This document shows, piece by piece, positions 1 to 11,782 of a DNA stretch of 64,000 bases. A program made the position numbers and the translations under genes. The notes under the pieces were generated by a model. It saw only the letters and a program-made list of their open reading frames with translations, made no database searches and was not told the DNA's origin. Numbering within the stretch: position 1 is the stretch's first letter; each line of letters starts with the position of its first letter. The stretch comes from Polychytrium aggregatum (lineage: Eukaryota; Chytridiomycota; Chytridiomycetes; Polychytriales). Location of the stretch: contig NW_026516214.1 in NCBI RefSeq assembly GCF_025602895.1, positions 744,001-808,000 on the forward strand. The letters are read 5' to 3'.

Positions 1-680
1 ATGAGGTTTGCGTGACGGTTGGACTCTCTGGCATCCCCTCGGAAAAAGCACAGACAAGTGCTCTCGTGCAGAACGAGTGAGTAACGTGCTCGAGCTTGGA
101 AATAGAGCTCGCTGCTGCTGGGAGGGGTGGGCATCTCATCACGCGCTGGTACTGAAATCCACAGCCGGATCCAAGCTGCCCCATGGTGTGTGGGCAGAGC
201 CGATGGAGGGCACCGTCGATTTCCCGGAATAACGGATGATATGCGACAATCCTCAACCACACACGTCGTTGCAAGGGTCGGAAGCCCTCCCCGCACAGAG
301 GGGGGGCGAATCTTGATGACCCCGTCATCATCTCCTCTGCTCCGCCATCGATTCGCTCGATGCAAGGTCGAAGCAGACGGTGTTCAAGATATCGGATGCA
401 CCAACCTCCATTGTTGCTCGATTCAAAGACGCTTGATTTCTGGGTCGGAAGAGCGGGGTCGATGGATAGGCTGGGGCCTTGCTGGGGAGCGAGCAGATGG
501 CAGGGAGGGGAGCCGGAAGTGAACGATCGAAGCAAACAGCCGCGCGAGGAGAGAAGCGGCGAGGCGGGCAGGCGAGCGACGCCAAAAACGGCAGGCGACG
601 GCGGTCACGTGTGCATTGCCACCGGGTGGCGGTGGTGGCGGTGGTGGCGAGGCGTGGGGGCGGGTCGAGCAAGACCAGAT

Positions 681-960
681 TGTACATTGCATTCAGGGGG
701 GAAATGGGACACCTGCCCACAACCCATTTGTCAGCGTAGTATGTGATGTGCCTGCGTCAAGCAAAGCCATAAGAAATAGAGCAGATCGCTTTGGCAGCCT
801 CCGAGTGAAGACCACCGGTCGCAGTGCAGCGATGCGGAAATCGATGGTGCTGTGTTTGGCCATGATTGCGATGAGTGGGTGGTGTATTCAGGTCACAGAA
901 AAAAGCCCTGTCATGGCTCAAAACGGGATGTCCCATTTCATATTGGAAACGCTGTATGAA
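681..960 (+). mobile_element. MITE-like dispersed repeat, copy 1
   Basis: About 280 bp are near-identical to the reverse complement of 44102-44395. The two ends are imperfect inverted repeats. The left end reads GCATTCAGGGGGGAAATGGG, and the reverse complement of the right end shares the core AAATGGGACA. No reading frame is conserved between the copies, so this looks like a short non-autonomous element. A target-site duplication was not established. Confidence 0.65.
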
Positions 961-1011
961 AACGGCGACCTCATTTTGAAGAGACACCTTCACACACACG
1001 GACGGCTTGCT

Positions 1012-1057
1012 GCTTGCATGGCTTGCATGGCTTGCATGGCTTGCATGGCTTGCGTGG
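1012..1057. repeat. 9-bp tandem repeat
   Basis: Five copies of GCTTGCATG, the last with a substitution, next to the MITE-like copy. Not inside a supported gene. Confidence 0.9.
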
Positions 1058-1433
1058 ATACGATCCGACTACGCCGTGTCTGTCCGAATGAGACGATGTG
1101 CCCCATCGCTTATTCAGCACCCCGCATCCTCCGTCCAGAAGAAACGTTGTCGTTTAGTGAGAGCTGTAGAGGAGGTGTATTCCGGATCTCTCGAAAGCAG
1201 ACAGAACAAAGAGTGGATTGGAGGAGGGATCAGACAGAGTGCTATAGTTATAGAGCCCGCAGGCTTCGGCTTCACACGGGGAAGGGTGAATGAGCAAAAC
1301 TACAGGGATATCAAATAAATAGACACACGCAATGAAATCAGGAGCGTACGGCAAGCCATCAACATTCTCTCCTTGGCGACAGGAACGTCCTTGCCGTCCA
1401 TGAGAGAGATCAAGCAGGCTTGTTCGCTGATGA

Positions 1434-3989
1434 TCACGGTTCGATCGAGTCAACCCATCTCTGGATGGCTTGCTCTTTTTCGTACTCCATGTACTTGATC
1501 TGATAGCCGAGTGCTTCGTAGTGCTTTGCGTCAAAGGGCTGGTCGGAATACTCAAACTCGATGGGCTGTGCGGTGGCGAGAGCAGAGGACGAGTGCTCCG
1601 CATGGATAAGCGAGGCAACAGGTGTCGATTGGTTGCTCGAGACAGGGAGCGAGTTGGTGCGCGAGGGGATGAGCACATTTGAGGCGAACGGCAGGGGCTT
1701 GCGGAGCTTGTTGTGGGGATGAATATAGTTCGAGGGAGAGGCGTGACTGAGCATATGACTCTGACTGGGGCCGGGGCTGGAGTTATGGCCTTGAGTCGGG
1801 GCGTGGCTCTTGGAGGGGCGGAGAGGGGTCAGGAGTGGCCCCAGGCTGACATTGACTTGGGCGACAGGAGACGATGCAATCGGGGGCTGGACTTGCGGCG
1901 ATGCAGTTGAAGACAGGGTGATGGCGGGCGATGAGGTTGTGCCACCAGCGGTACACTCGAGGGAGGCCTTGGCGGCGAGGATGTGCGGGGCATCAGGATG
2001 CAACTTGACTGGAGATGTGAGCGAGTTGTGCGTTGGCGATCCAGGGGTGAGGAGGTGGTTGAAGAACTCTTCTGCCGATGGGGACAGGTCCGAGTGGGAG
2101 TCAGGGTCGCGATAGTGGATCTCATCGATGACCGGGTAGGCTGCTGCTCCGCGAGGCTGAGACTGAGGCTGAGGGTGAGGCTGAGGCTGAGGGTGAGAGC
2201 TCTGGCTCTTTGGGGCGTCATGGCTCGAGGTGGACACGGACGGTGGCGTGGGTTTGGGGTCGCTCGATTGTGCTGGGTGGTCAGCCTCGATCGTGCCCAG
2301 GATCACAACAGGAGATCCGCCAAGGACGTTGACTTTTGTCGTCGGACTCGGAGGCTCAGGAGCGGCTACGGGGCCAGCCGAGGAAGCATGGTGATCCGAC
2401 ACGGACTCGGCGTAGTCTCCAGAGTTGATGACGGTCAGCGAGAAAGGGCGAGCAGCGGCGTTCGTCCGAGTTGACTCGATCTTGCGGACCAGCTCTTGGG
2501 CGGCAAGTGAGGTCGACTCGCCGCGTACAAGTGGAAACGGAGAGCGGACAGGAGACGTCAACGAGGCCGGGCCGCGGGGGCCAGCGGAAGTGATGACCAG
2601 ACTCGGTGGAATCGGAACTGTCCGCTTCGGAGGGGCAGACGGGATCGAGTGGAGCTGGGTGGGCTCGGACGGGGCAGGTGTAGACAGGTGTTGTGTGGAG
2701 GAGGGGAGGGGCGGTTGGGGCTGGGCGGCTTCTGGATGCGGTTGCTGTTGAGACACAGAGGGCGAAACTAGGGGCGATGACCAGTCTCGAGACAAAGTAT
2801 GAGGCTCTGACGGGGCGTCTCCAAGTTTTGGCGATGCATCTGACGACGACGACCACACACCAAACTCGTTCTCGGCAGGCGCAGGGGCTTGGTTGGCGAG
2901 CCTCAGCGGAGCCGGAGGCGGAAAGTCTGGTGGCTTGGGGATCGTGAAGGACTCTGCGGCCGGGCTCCAGGGCTGTGTAAGACCTTGGGCTTGCGAGTCA
3001 CGACGCAGGGGAATCTGTATTCGGGCTGATGGAGATGCTGGCCGGAAAGCATGGGGTCCGGGGTGCAGCGAGGCCAAAGTTGCAGAATGGCCAGAACTTG
3101 GATTCGGGATCGGGATCGGGGACGCATACATGGCCGAGTTGGTGCGAGGCGGAAAGCGCAGGGCTGCAGCTGCAGCAGAGATTGCGGGTGCAGGTGTAGG
3201 CAGAGGTGCCAGAGACTGGGGCGGGAAACCGCGAGGCGACAGCGGGGTGGATACTTCGACGGGTGACAGCGGTGAGTCGGCAGGAGCGAGGGAAATGGAA
3301 GGTGAGGTGAGAACCAGCCCCGGGCGGCTCTGGGTGCGCGGGGGCACTGCCGTTTGCAGATTGGCGAGGCTGTTGGCTCGTGGCGGAGGAGCAGACGTAT
3401 CGATGACTCGTGACAGGCTGGGAAGAGCGGGGTGGTGTGAGATGTGATCGAGAGTGTGAACGGACGGAGTGGCTGGAAGTTGCTGCTGAGCACGAACTTC
3501 AGTCACGTCGTTGCCATCGAGGAGCTCGGGCAAAAGCATATCCAGCTGATGAAAGAGCTCAGCGATGGTCTTTTCCTTCTTGTCGGATGCATGGGGAATG
3601 GCGGAGTTGGCGGACTTTGGAGTTGGAGGTAACATCGTCGACGGTACAGAAGGCGTGGTCGAGATCCGAGCAGATTCGGGTCGGGCAAGCTCCGAGTCCT
3701 TCCGGGGAGGGAACTGAGGCGGCGGAGCGTATGGCGGCAGAGTGTCGTGGTGGGCTGTGTCTGGGTGGCTGGGTGTCTTGGCAATCGGCTTTGATGGCAG
3801 AGCCTTTTTGGAGTCGACACCACCGGCCGGCACAGGGATGGTGGCCGCCATGCTGGCGGTGCGAGGTGCGAATCCGGTTGATGTGGGGGTGATATGTCCA
3901 ACGTTGTTGTCTGAGAGGGCAGTCTGGATGACCTTGGCCAGCAGGAGCTGGACCTGGTCGGATGGTGGGTGCTCGTTTAACGAATCCAT
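1434..3989 (-). CDS. Pro/Ser-rich orphan protein, 851 aa
   Basis: One uninterrupted reading frame. The frame stays open upstream to 4199, but I chose the ATG at 3989 because the protein from there begins with a plausible, non-repetitive helical start (MDSLNEHPPSDQVQLLLAKV). The rest is low-complexity Pro/Ser/Ala/His sequence with a short Pro-Gln/His tract near residues 610-630, encoded by an imperfect GCTGAG-type repeat at 2155-2200. The last 45 residues are different: acidic and aromatic, ending near YMEYEKEQAIQRW, so the C-terminus may be the functional part. No signal peptide or membrane segment. I recognise no family; an intrinsically disordered scaffold or regulator is possible. The antisense frames are shadows. 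Confidence 0.6.
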   Translation of the reverse strand: MDSLNEHPPSDQVQLLLAKVIQTALSDNNVGHITPTSTGFAPRTASMAATIPVPAGGVDSKKALPSKPIAKTPSHPDTAHHDTLPPYAPPPQFPPRKDSELARPESARISTTPSVPSTMLPPTPKSANSAIPHASDKKEKTIAELFHQLDMLLPELLDGNDVTEVRAQQQLPATPSVHTLDHISHHPALPSLSRVIDTSAPPPRANSLANLQTAVPPRTQSRPGLVLTSPSISLAPADSPLSPVEVSTPLSPRGFPPQSLAPLPTPAPAISAAAAALRFPPRTNSAMYASPIPIPNPSSGHSATLASLHPGPHAFRPASPSARIQIPLRRDSQAQGLTQPWSPAAESFTIPKPPDFPPPAPLRLANQAPAPAENEFGVWSSSSDASPKLGDAPSEPHTLSRDWSSPLVSPSVSQQQPHPEAAQPQPPLPSSTQHLSTPAPSEPTQLHSIPSAPPKRTVPIPPSLVITSAGPRGPASLTSPVRSPFPLVRGESTSLAAQELVRKIESTRTNAAARPFSLTVINSGDYAESVSDHHASSAGPVAAPEPPSPTTKVNVLGGSPVVILGTIEADHPAQSSDPKPTPPSVSTSSHDAPKSQSSHPQPQPHPQPQSQPRGAAAYPVIDEIHYRDPDSHSDLSPSAEEFFNHLLTPGSPTHNSLTSPVKLHPDAPHILAAKASLECTAGGTTSSPAITLSSTASPQVQPPIASSPVAQVNVSLGPLLTPLRPSKSHAPTQGHNSSPGPSQSHMLSHASPSNYIHPHNKLRKPLPFASNVLIPSRTNSLPVSSNQSTPVASLIHAEHSSSALATAQPIEFEYSDQPFDAKHYEALGYQIKYMEYEKEQAIQRWVDSIEP

Positions 3990-5571
3990 CTCGGAAGGAT
4001 GATTCTTGCGAGCACTCTGGAAGGCCGTTTGGCAGAGTGAGTTGGTGGTATTTGGTTCGGTTTGGTGATGAGACCAGGACGGCAACAGGGGAAAAGAGAG
4101 AACATGATACTGCGATGTGAGCAAGGTCGACTCATGATGAATCCGATCCAGCGACCCCCATCTCCGAGACCAGAAGCACGATGTGCATTGTCCTAACAAG
4201 CACGGAACGGCGATGGCATGTGAAGCCGGTCATTGGATCGAAGGGGGCTGGCTGGTTTCAAGGGGCCAGAGCACAGCCACAGGCCAGAGTCAAGCGGGCA
4301 TGTCGACAATCGTTACCTGGACGGTGTGCGCGGGCTGCCAATGTCGTTACCAGCGACGTTGCGGAGAAGGCCACGTCGATCCGGAGCGGTATCGAGCGAT
4401 GAGTCAGGGATGCAGCGGCATGGACCAGTGAACCGCAACCAACCAAGGCCAGGATTGAAGGACAAGGACATGACACACAGGATCGATAGAATTGATGAGA
4501 CGGAAGCACCACAGATTTCCAAACGAGCCGGTCCGAGGAGTCGAGGAGCAGCAGCAGCAAGCACGGCGAAACCAGCGTCGCAGCAAGCCATGGAGTGCAG
4601 CCCAGACATGGAGCGAGGGATGCATCCGGCAGATTGACTCACCGACTCGGGCAGGCCAACAGGTCAGCAATTACGAACGATCGGGCAAGGACGGAGCAGC
4701 AGGGGCAGGCTTGAAATACGGACTGGGCAGGCGGGAGGCAAGCGCAGGAGGAGGCGCTCGACGGATGCAGGAAGGCTCGTTGCGGCCGGGTGGGTGTTGC
4801 GTACGGGTGGATTGATGAGGCGAGGATGAGTTGGGAAGGATGCGAGCGATCGACCAAGATGAGATGGAGCAGGACAGTGCGAGAGGCAAGAAGCGAGAGC
4901 GGGCCGGCAACGAGAATGCCGGCGAGCGAGAGGGGCAAGGAGCAGCGACTGTGGTGCAGCAAGCTGGGCGAGAAGCAGGCGAGAGGCGGACGAGAGGCGG
5001 ACGAGAGTGCTGAGCGTGTGCTCAGCAGGCAATGAGGGGGTTTTGCGGCGGGCTGGCGAGAGCCGTCTCGGCAGCGATTGGTTGCAGGCGGTGCGACACT
5101 GAGCGAGCTTGAAGCGGGCTTGAAGCGGGCGCGCCCTTCCTGGTGGTCGGGAAGGTCGTACGGCATCATGAGCCGCTTATAGCGCCTTGTCCGGAGCCAG
5201 TGCAGCGCCCGCGCTGAGGGAGAGTGCGTGGTTTCTGTCGAGCAAGAGAGCAGGTTGTGGGCGCTGGTTCTGCTGGCGGCACTGCTGGGCGTGTGCCGTG
5301 GGATAGCCGGGTGCAGGTGAGTTTGCCGGGTGCACTGCTTGTTCTGCAGGAGCAAGAGACAAGCGCGATCAGTGCCGCCAGCACACAGAACACAGCGCTT
5401 GCGATTTGCGCTGAGGCAGCACAGTCGAGGCGCCGCGCCACAGCAAGCCACCGAGCAAGAATCACGGTGGCGGCGGAGCAGACACAGCAGACAGTGCGCG
5501 GCACAGAACAGAGACACAGGACACTGTGTGACAGACGACTCGCCACAGGGCGGGGTCGACGGACAGCGCAG

Positions 5572-5617
5572 CCCACACAACCCACACAACCCACACAACC
5601 CACACAACCCACACAGC
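5572..5617. repeat. 9-bp tandem repeat
   Basis: About five copies of CCCACACAA. Intergenic. Confidence 0.9.
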
Positions 5618-6485
5618 AGAAACAGCACCGTGCCACGCAATGGCGCGTGACTGCCTCGCCCACCCACACGAGCCGCCGCTCCACCACCCAAGGGGCCGCG
5701 GCAGTCCCATGGCCCCGTCGCTGGCACCGTCCCCCTCGCGTGGCCCACCTCTGTGGGTGGGGGGCGCTTGGGTTGGCTGGCCAGCCCCGTGGTTGCTGCC
5801 TCTGCCAGCTTGTTGACGCTGGCTTCCCACACCCGCCCTGGCACGCACCAAGGCGCTCCCGCCATACATCCAGCCTGCTTCGGCGGGGTCCTCCGAGTCC
5901 GGTCCGACCGACCATGCAATCGCCTCTGGTCCCCTCAAAAAAGAAAGGTGCGATGCTGGTGTTGATGCCACGGCCGCCGATGCGATTGCTGCCAACATCG
6001 CTGTCGTCGATCGCAACCGCAACGGCAGCACGAGGCATCCTCCACGCCACCTCCAGCACCACTCGCGCAAGCCCGGCGGCAACCCCATCTATCCACCCAT
6101 ATGACTTCCCATTCCTCGCCCGCTCAAACCTCAGCCTGTTTTATCGTCTTCCTCCTTGCGCTCAGGTGGTCTCTCTCGCGGTCCCTCTCGACGACGGTTG
6201 TTGGCCTGCCAGTCCGTGCAGCGGATTGAGTGGCTGCATTTCAAAACGAAGACAAGCAAACAAAAAGCGGCGCACCCGCGGGTTTGGTTGGGGGTCGGTG
6301 GAAGCGGTAATTCACTTGGCCTGCTTCACGAGCTGGCGTGCAGTCCGGCACCGAGGGCTCCCAAGTCGTTCTCGTCCGGGACGTATCTATCGTTCGTTGG
6401 GAGAAGCGGCCACAGCCATCAGGACACCTTTCGCCAAGCCTCCAAGCAGAATCGATTCATGCAGTCGTGCGGCTCACAGACCGCA

Positions 6486-6585
6486 ACCCAGCAACCCAGC
6501 AACCCAGCAACCCAGCAACCCAGCAACCCAGCAACCCAGCAACCCAGCAACCCAGCAACCCAGCAACCCAGCAACCCAGCAACCT
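6486..6585. repeat. 8-bp minisatellite
   Basis: About twelve near-perfect copies of CAGCAACC, intergenic, 350 bp from the 3' end of VPS26. No spacers, so not CRISPR. Confidence 0.95.
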
Positions 6586-6930
6586 GGCAAACATCATCAC
6601 AATACTTACTCCTCCGAGTCCTCTGTGGCGATATACAATCCGTGCCGTGCCGTGTCCAAACCGGCGACAATCAGCGAATGTCGGAGGAGTGGCACGGAGT
6701 GGGGTTCAAGGCATTCGCATCGGTCAGTCGACAGTCCACTCAGCTCACAGTCGAAGGTAGCCATCCAGTGGACAGTGTCAAGCAGCAGCCAAGTGCAGCC
6801 CTCTTTCCTTGCAGCCCTGGCACTGCTCTCTCGTTTTGGCTCCAGATCAAGGATTCCCGGCCTTAACCCATAGCCGTCGCTTCTCAGCAGCCCGCGGCGA
6901 CGAGCTTCTTTGCCACAGAACCGCCGTTCA

Positions 6931-8879
6931 TCACACCCAACATTCAATCCCCATCCTCTGGCGATGTGACATACCCTTTGCACGATACACCGTTATCTGT
7001 CGATCAGACAAGAGCACAAAGCATCAGGATCTCGTGCTCACAGCGCAGCGACACTTCAACCCCATTTCACCATCCATCCTGGGGCTTCGTTGCGGCCCTG
7101 AAACAAAACTAATCCTGCATCAGCGGCAAGCCTCGTTGCTGTAGACATACCTCTTGCTGTTTGAAGTAGCGGCGATTCTCCTCATCGATGAGCACGAGGT
7201 TCAGGTAGTATCGGGTCGAGAACTTCTTGTTGACGTCGCGGTATGTTGGCGTCAACTCGAAACCGCTCAAAAACAGCCGGATGGGAATCGTCTCGCCTAC
7301 AGATGACATCACAAGCACGATATTGAATGAGAATCCGCAGCAACCCAAAAGCGGGCCAGGTAATCCAAGGAGTATGTCGGTACCCGTGTGTTGCGGGACA
7401 GGTGCGCCGAGCGTGGCCATCCATCGCCGTACCTCGAACAGGAGCGCCGTCCATGATTTCAAACTTGGTAATGACTTCGTTCTCATTGTACTGATTTGCT
7501 CCTGCATGTCGGAGACAAGAGAAAGGGAGCAAATGGTGTGGTCAGAATACAGGCAATTCTGCGACCAAGCCTTGCCACCGGTCAGGCGGAAAGACTCGAG
7601 CCTGGGCATAATATTGCAATTGCAAGGAGCGTACTGAGCCAAAAACTTACCAGAACCGGTGCTTTCGCGCCGGATGATCGAGAGCTCCATCATCTTGATT
7701 TTGATGCGCACCAATAGGAAGTAGATCTTACCGACAATGACATCACGCAGATGATATCTGGACAGATGGGTCGGAGACAGTGAGGAAGGCATCCAGGGAA
7801 GCAGAGCAAGAGCTTGTGCAGACTATTCCTGCCCTTGACCGGCACAATGTCTCGCAATATGAGCCGGACCGGGCACAATGCACAATGCACAATGCACAAT
7901 GCACAATGCACCGAGAGTGGCGTGAAGGAATCTGGAAGTGTACGAGCGCAGCACAGTTTGCGATCTCCTTTCAACAGCGCCCTTCCCCGGCGAGCACGTC
8001 TCCCCGACGCTTACTTGGATTTGTTGTACTCAAACTCGATATGCAGGCAATCCTCGATGCCGACCTCCATCTTGATCGAGTTGTTGACATCAGGCGGCAT
8101 GCGATACGAGTACACCCAGATGTCCTTCTCCTTGACAATGTCCGAAAGACGTCGGCCGACGGTAACCCGGACAAAGTATCTTAACTTGACGTTGACGCCA
8201 AAGTAGCTCTCGTACTGCTTCTCGACATTCTTGAACTCAAAGTCAAAGACAGCGGGCTGGCGCAGCTCGCCGGGGGAGGCCAGTTCCTGGGATAGCGAGG
8301 TGAACTCGGAGTGGTTGCCGCGGTCGTAAAACAGTTCTGTGTCATGAGGGCGCACGAGAGAGCAAGCATATGGATTGGGGCAGCCAAGTGAGTGAGTGGG
8401 TGCTGTGTCATTCTCTGGGCATCTGCAAACTCGTCCGGGCACGCACCGATATGGCCGATCAGTTCAATCTTGATGCCCTGGTGCTCCAGCTTCTTGCCGT
8501 CTTTCAAACGGACCTGGACCTGTTCTCGGTGCGAGCCACATAGACAGGCGTTCTTTTAGCTTCTTAACTAACTCACGGCTGTCTCTCGTTGTGCCCCCAC
8601 CCCATATTCTCGGCGATCCGCCCCCCTCCCTCCAGGAAGCTGACTGCCAATGCCCAGTCGATAGGCATGCCAACACATCCGGCGTGCTCGTCAGCAAGCA
8701 GGAGGAACGAGAGGATGTTTCGGCAGCTATCGTACCTTGCCCGAAATCGATTCGCCGTCAAAGTAGAGTGGGAATCTCGATTTTCGATCCTTCTCGACCT
8801 TGACCTCGATCTGCTTGCGCTGATCTTCGTCTGTCAGGATAATGTCAACATCGGCCGTTGAGCCAAGACCAAAGAGTGA
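6931..8879 (-). CDS. VPS26: Retromer subunit VPS26 (first exon unresolved)
   Basis: Arrestin-fold subunit of retromer, the endosome-to-Golgi and endosome-to-plasma-membrane sorting coat. Seven exons were rebuilt: 8736-8879, 8447-8519, 8015-8336, 7651-7757, 7433-7501, 7151-7296, 6931-6996. Phases agree throughout and give 308 codons. Family landmarks: FGLGSTADVDIILTDE, DGESISGK, KLEHQGIKIE, then SSIKMEVGIEDCLHIEFEYN-type sequence (here with NNSIK), KYEIMDGAPV-type sequence (here KFEIMDGAPV), RLFLSGFELTP and RRYFKQQE. The last exon encodes ITVYRAKGMSHRQRMG and stops. The start codon must sit in a short upstream exon, because the first exon found opens at phase 0 right after a ctag acceptor. ATGTCTGTTCCG at 9264-9275 fits the phase but has a weak donor. 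An 8-bp minisatellite sits in an intron. Confidence 0.93.
7875..7912. repeat. 8-bp tandem repeat in a VPS26 intron
   Basis: Five copies of CACAATGC inside the intron 7758-8014. Confidence 0.9.
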
Positions 8880-10145
8880 CTAGGTCGGGAAGGTGAGCGA
8901 GCGCAAGGGACATTGCAGGCGAAGCGAGCGGGCGGGCGGGCGAGTCGAGGGAGATTCGATATCGGCGAATGGAGTTGCACAGGCCATCGGAGAGACAAGT
9001 CGACAGAACAATGGGCCGGCCATATTCCATGATGACATCGCGTCCGAGTAGGAACACAGGTCAGCCGATGGGATCAATGACAACAAAGCATTTGCAGTCG
9101 AGGTGATGCCGGCCGAGATGACAGATGCAGAATGGTCAGCAAATCTTTTGGTCCGATGAACCTGGAGCCAGGGCGATCCCACAAAGCCGATGAAAGCGAC
9201 GCAAGGACCCCTATGATCAACGATATCCAGACTGCCCAATCCAATCGACAACCGAGATCGCACCGGAACAGACATGGCTATCGAGAGCCTGAGCTCGGGC
9301 GTGCGAAGCAGCCCTCAGCCAGCCCAGAAACCCGGGGACAGCGTTGCGTGGCTCTGTTGGATCGCCATCGGACCGAGTCCATTTGCTGATTCCAGGCTTG
9401 GCTCAGCGAATGGCACTCCAGAGGTGGAGTGGTCTGCTCCTGGCTGCGTGCGAGAAAGTATCAATAGTATGGAGACCTACCGCCATGGCTGATGCAGAGA
9501 TTCAATTGTGGACTGAGGTGCTGGCTGTTGCGGGAGACTGCGGGTCTGATACGAAGACCCAGAAAGGTTGGTCCAGGAGAGAAGTGCGGGGACGTGTGAC
9601 TCCAGGTGCGTGGGCAACGACCGGGACGCTGCTGCTGCTCTTTGCCTTATGTCGTTTGCGGAGAAAGGGGTCTCGGCCTCGCTCGTGTGCCTTGGTGCTG
9701 CGAGCCAGACAGGGGGAGGGCGAGACGGCGATGCGATGCGGATGGGTGGGCGGATGGAAAGCCGGATGGCCAAACGCTCGTCCTGGGCGGCGGCGCCAGG
9801 GTGGCCGAGCGAGGGGCGAGACGCTCTCGGCGGGCCTCGGCGGGCCTCGGCGAGAGAACGCCAAGCCCGCGCTGCGATTGGCCGGCGGCTTCTGTGGAAT
9901 CAGCCCGTCACGTGGGGATCTCATGGATGTGGTTGATGAGCGAGCCAGCCCAAGGCAAAGCAGACGAGCGCGATTTCCATGGGGCGGCCAGATAGTGCTC
10001 CTTGGGAACAGGAATCAGGGCAAAGGCGAAGCGAAAGAGGGCCACGGCGCACACGAATCGATACACAGCCGCCGCCCGGATCACATCGTGGACATCCTCG
10101 ATGGGCTTTATTGATGCCATGATGCGAGCCTTCGGCAGCGACTCG
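8880..10145. other. Tract between VPS26 and the hydrolase
   Basis: Should hold the first exon and promoter of VPS26. The minus frame 9908-10120 (from MASIKPIEDVHDVIRAAAVY) looks more protein-like than its surroundings and could be an extra last exon of the hydrolase: a 49-nt intron from the gtgcac after Thr to the ccgaag acceptor keeps the phase. That intron would be shorter than any other in the window. Confidence 0.35.
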
Positions 10146-11646
10146 TCATTTCTGGCTGCTGTGGAGTATTTGATGCACCGTCCGGGCTGTCTTTATGATG
10201 AGATCAAGGTACTTTTCGCGGTTCTCGAGCGGATGGAACATGTTCATGTGCGCCGAGATCTCGTCCTGGACGAGTGATTCAACTTTTTCAAACAGGTGCT
10301 GGATTTGCGGGTCGGGTGGATTGCAAAAGTGCTTCGATATCGGCGACTCCGTTGGACTGGGGGGATCGATGGAGATCTGGAGTCCGTTGGTCCGCGACGA
10401 AGCCAGCGGGTTGGCGAGTAAGTGATTGTGTGTGGAAGCGAAAGAGGACATGAATGGGTGAGTATGGAAGTAAATGACCAGGCTGCCGAGCCCACTCGCC
10501 AAGTCATGTCCCCTGTCCCTCCGAGACCACATACATCGAGATAGTATCCCTTGAAGAAGCACCGCCGACCCTCGACCTCCTGCTGGATGTGGGCAACTCG
10601 TCGGTGCATCTGCTCCTTTGAGTCGGTGAGTGGATACAAAAACTCGGCATGCCGATATGCTTCATCCGCAGCAGACACCAGCCACCGGGCTGCCAGCCGC
10701 TGGACACTTGGAGAAGGATACAGGGTCGAGGCAAGCCCGAACGACGCATAGGCAGCCGCAGCTGCAGCTCCACCGGCAAAGACATACGGTCCGAATCGCC
10801 TCGCATGATTGCCCAGCGGCGCTAGCACACTGCTAACCATAGAGGTGGCTGCCCAAAGCGGGTTCGTTGCTGTGTCGGCTGGCGTGGCCCTGATACCCGC
10901 CGGCTCGCCATCTTGGGCTGCAGCGGTGGCCTCATTTCCGCCATTGTCTGGCTTGGGGCCGGCCGGAGCCTTGGAGACCTCCGTTGGCGACTGAAAGGGC
11001 AGCATCGACGACACATAGTTCATGGCATTTCGCGAGCCCGATTCCGTGAAGACGTTTGGGGTCAGTCCGTAGAAGGGAGAGTCAAAGGTGACGATTCCGA
11101 TGATGTTGATGAGCTTGCGTATATCCCCTGCGCTGACAGTCGCTGCCTGGCTAGGCGTCTCGTTGGAGATCCCGGAAGCCGCAAAGGAGGGTGCGTCAGA
11201 CCCATCCGCAGAGTCGACGCCGTAGAGAGACCGATAAGCGTCTACGGCGGCCAAGCCTTCCGGCCAGACGGAACAGGGGTCTTTAGTATAACGCACAGCG
11301 CAAGCCATACAAAGGGTTGCCAAGACAATCGGATTCAGAGGTCAAGCGGCAGCACCCATCGCCCCTTACCGCCCATCGAATGAGCCATCAAAATGACGCC
11401 CGAGTAGGATGTGGTGCCAGCGTTGCGGAGCAGATAGTCGACAAGCTGGCTGACGGCTTTGGGGTTGCTGCCCTTGGTGTCGTATTTTGGATAGACTTTG
11501 ACGTCAAAAATCTCGTCATGGTCAACGGAGGTGGAGTGGGACAGGTACGAGACCAGATCATGTGGGAAGGTATTGAAAGACTTTTCGTCGCCGAGGAACC
11601 CGTGGATATAGACAAAAACGATCTTTTTGACTGGCGAGGCAGCCAT
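10146..11646 (-). CDS. DUF676-type alpha/beta hydrolase (lipase-like)
   Basis: Fungal DUF676/lipase-like serine hydrolase; the substrate is not predictable. Exons 11370-11646, 10535-11256 and 10146-10376 join in phase to 409 codons. The first strand carries the oxyanion-type motif VYIHGFLGDEKSF. The nucleophile elbow is AHSMGG, with the Ser codon just before the first intron; the splice gives GGLAAVDAYRSLYG. Further landmarks are IIGIVTFDSPFYGL and, near residue 240, an Ala-rich hydrophobic stretch (FAGGAAAAAAYASFG) that may be a membrane anchor, as in relatives. The C-terminal part has AHMNMF...NREKYLDLI, which probably supplies the catalytic His region. The second intron was placed by phase (donor gtatgt, acceptor ctccag); other acceptors before it are out of frame. 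A C-terminal extension is possible. Confidence 0.8.
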
Positions 11647-11782
11647 GGCGGATGGAAACTGAGGTGGATGGCGGATGAGGTGGATGGAGACTGAGACAGG
11701 GACTGGGCGGAGACTGAGACAGGGACTGGGGTGGATCAACCATTTTGAAACGAGTCACATGTAAGTCGCTGTTCACTGGATG

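Larger units (their letters stand above)
3990..6930. other. 2.9 kb tract without a supported gene
   Basis: Lies upstream of the Pro/Ser-rich orphan and downstream of VPS26. Long open frames run on both strands (5224-6873 plus, 4639-5919 minus), but they are low complexity, carry tandem repeats and resemble no protein. Two minisatellites are inside it. Promoter and 5' UTR exons of the orphan gene may lie here. Confidence 0.5.

Noticed and set aside
4639-5919. 426-codon minus-strand open frame rich in Cys/Leu/Ser
   Set aside because: Cys-Gly-Leu repeats come from the CCCACACAA minisatellite; no start context or family features.
6486-6585. CRISPR-like direct repeats
   Set aside because: The units are contiguous with no spacers; this is a minisatellite. 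The same holds for 14886-14952 and 41205-41305.
5224-6873. 549-codon plus-strand open frame
   Set aside because: Composition is repeat-derived (Thr-Gln and Asn-Pro-Ala-Thr-Gln-Gln-Pro-Ser runs), no domain, and it overlaps another long spurious frame on the minus strand. GC-rich DNA gives such frames by chance.
9344-10114. 256-codon plus-strand frame
   Set aside because: Arg/Gly/Trp-rich with no domain, and antisense to more plausible sequence.
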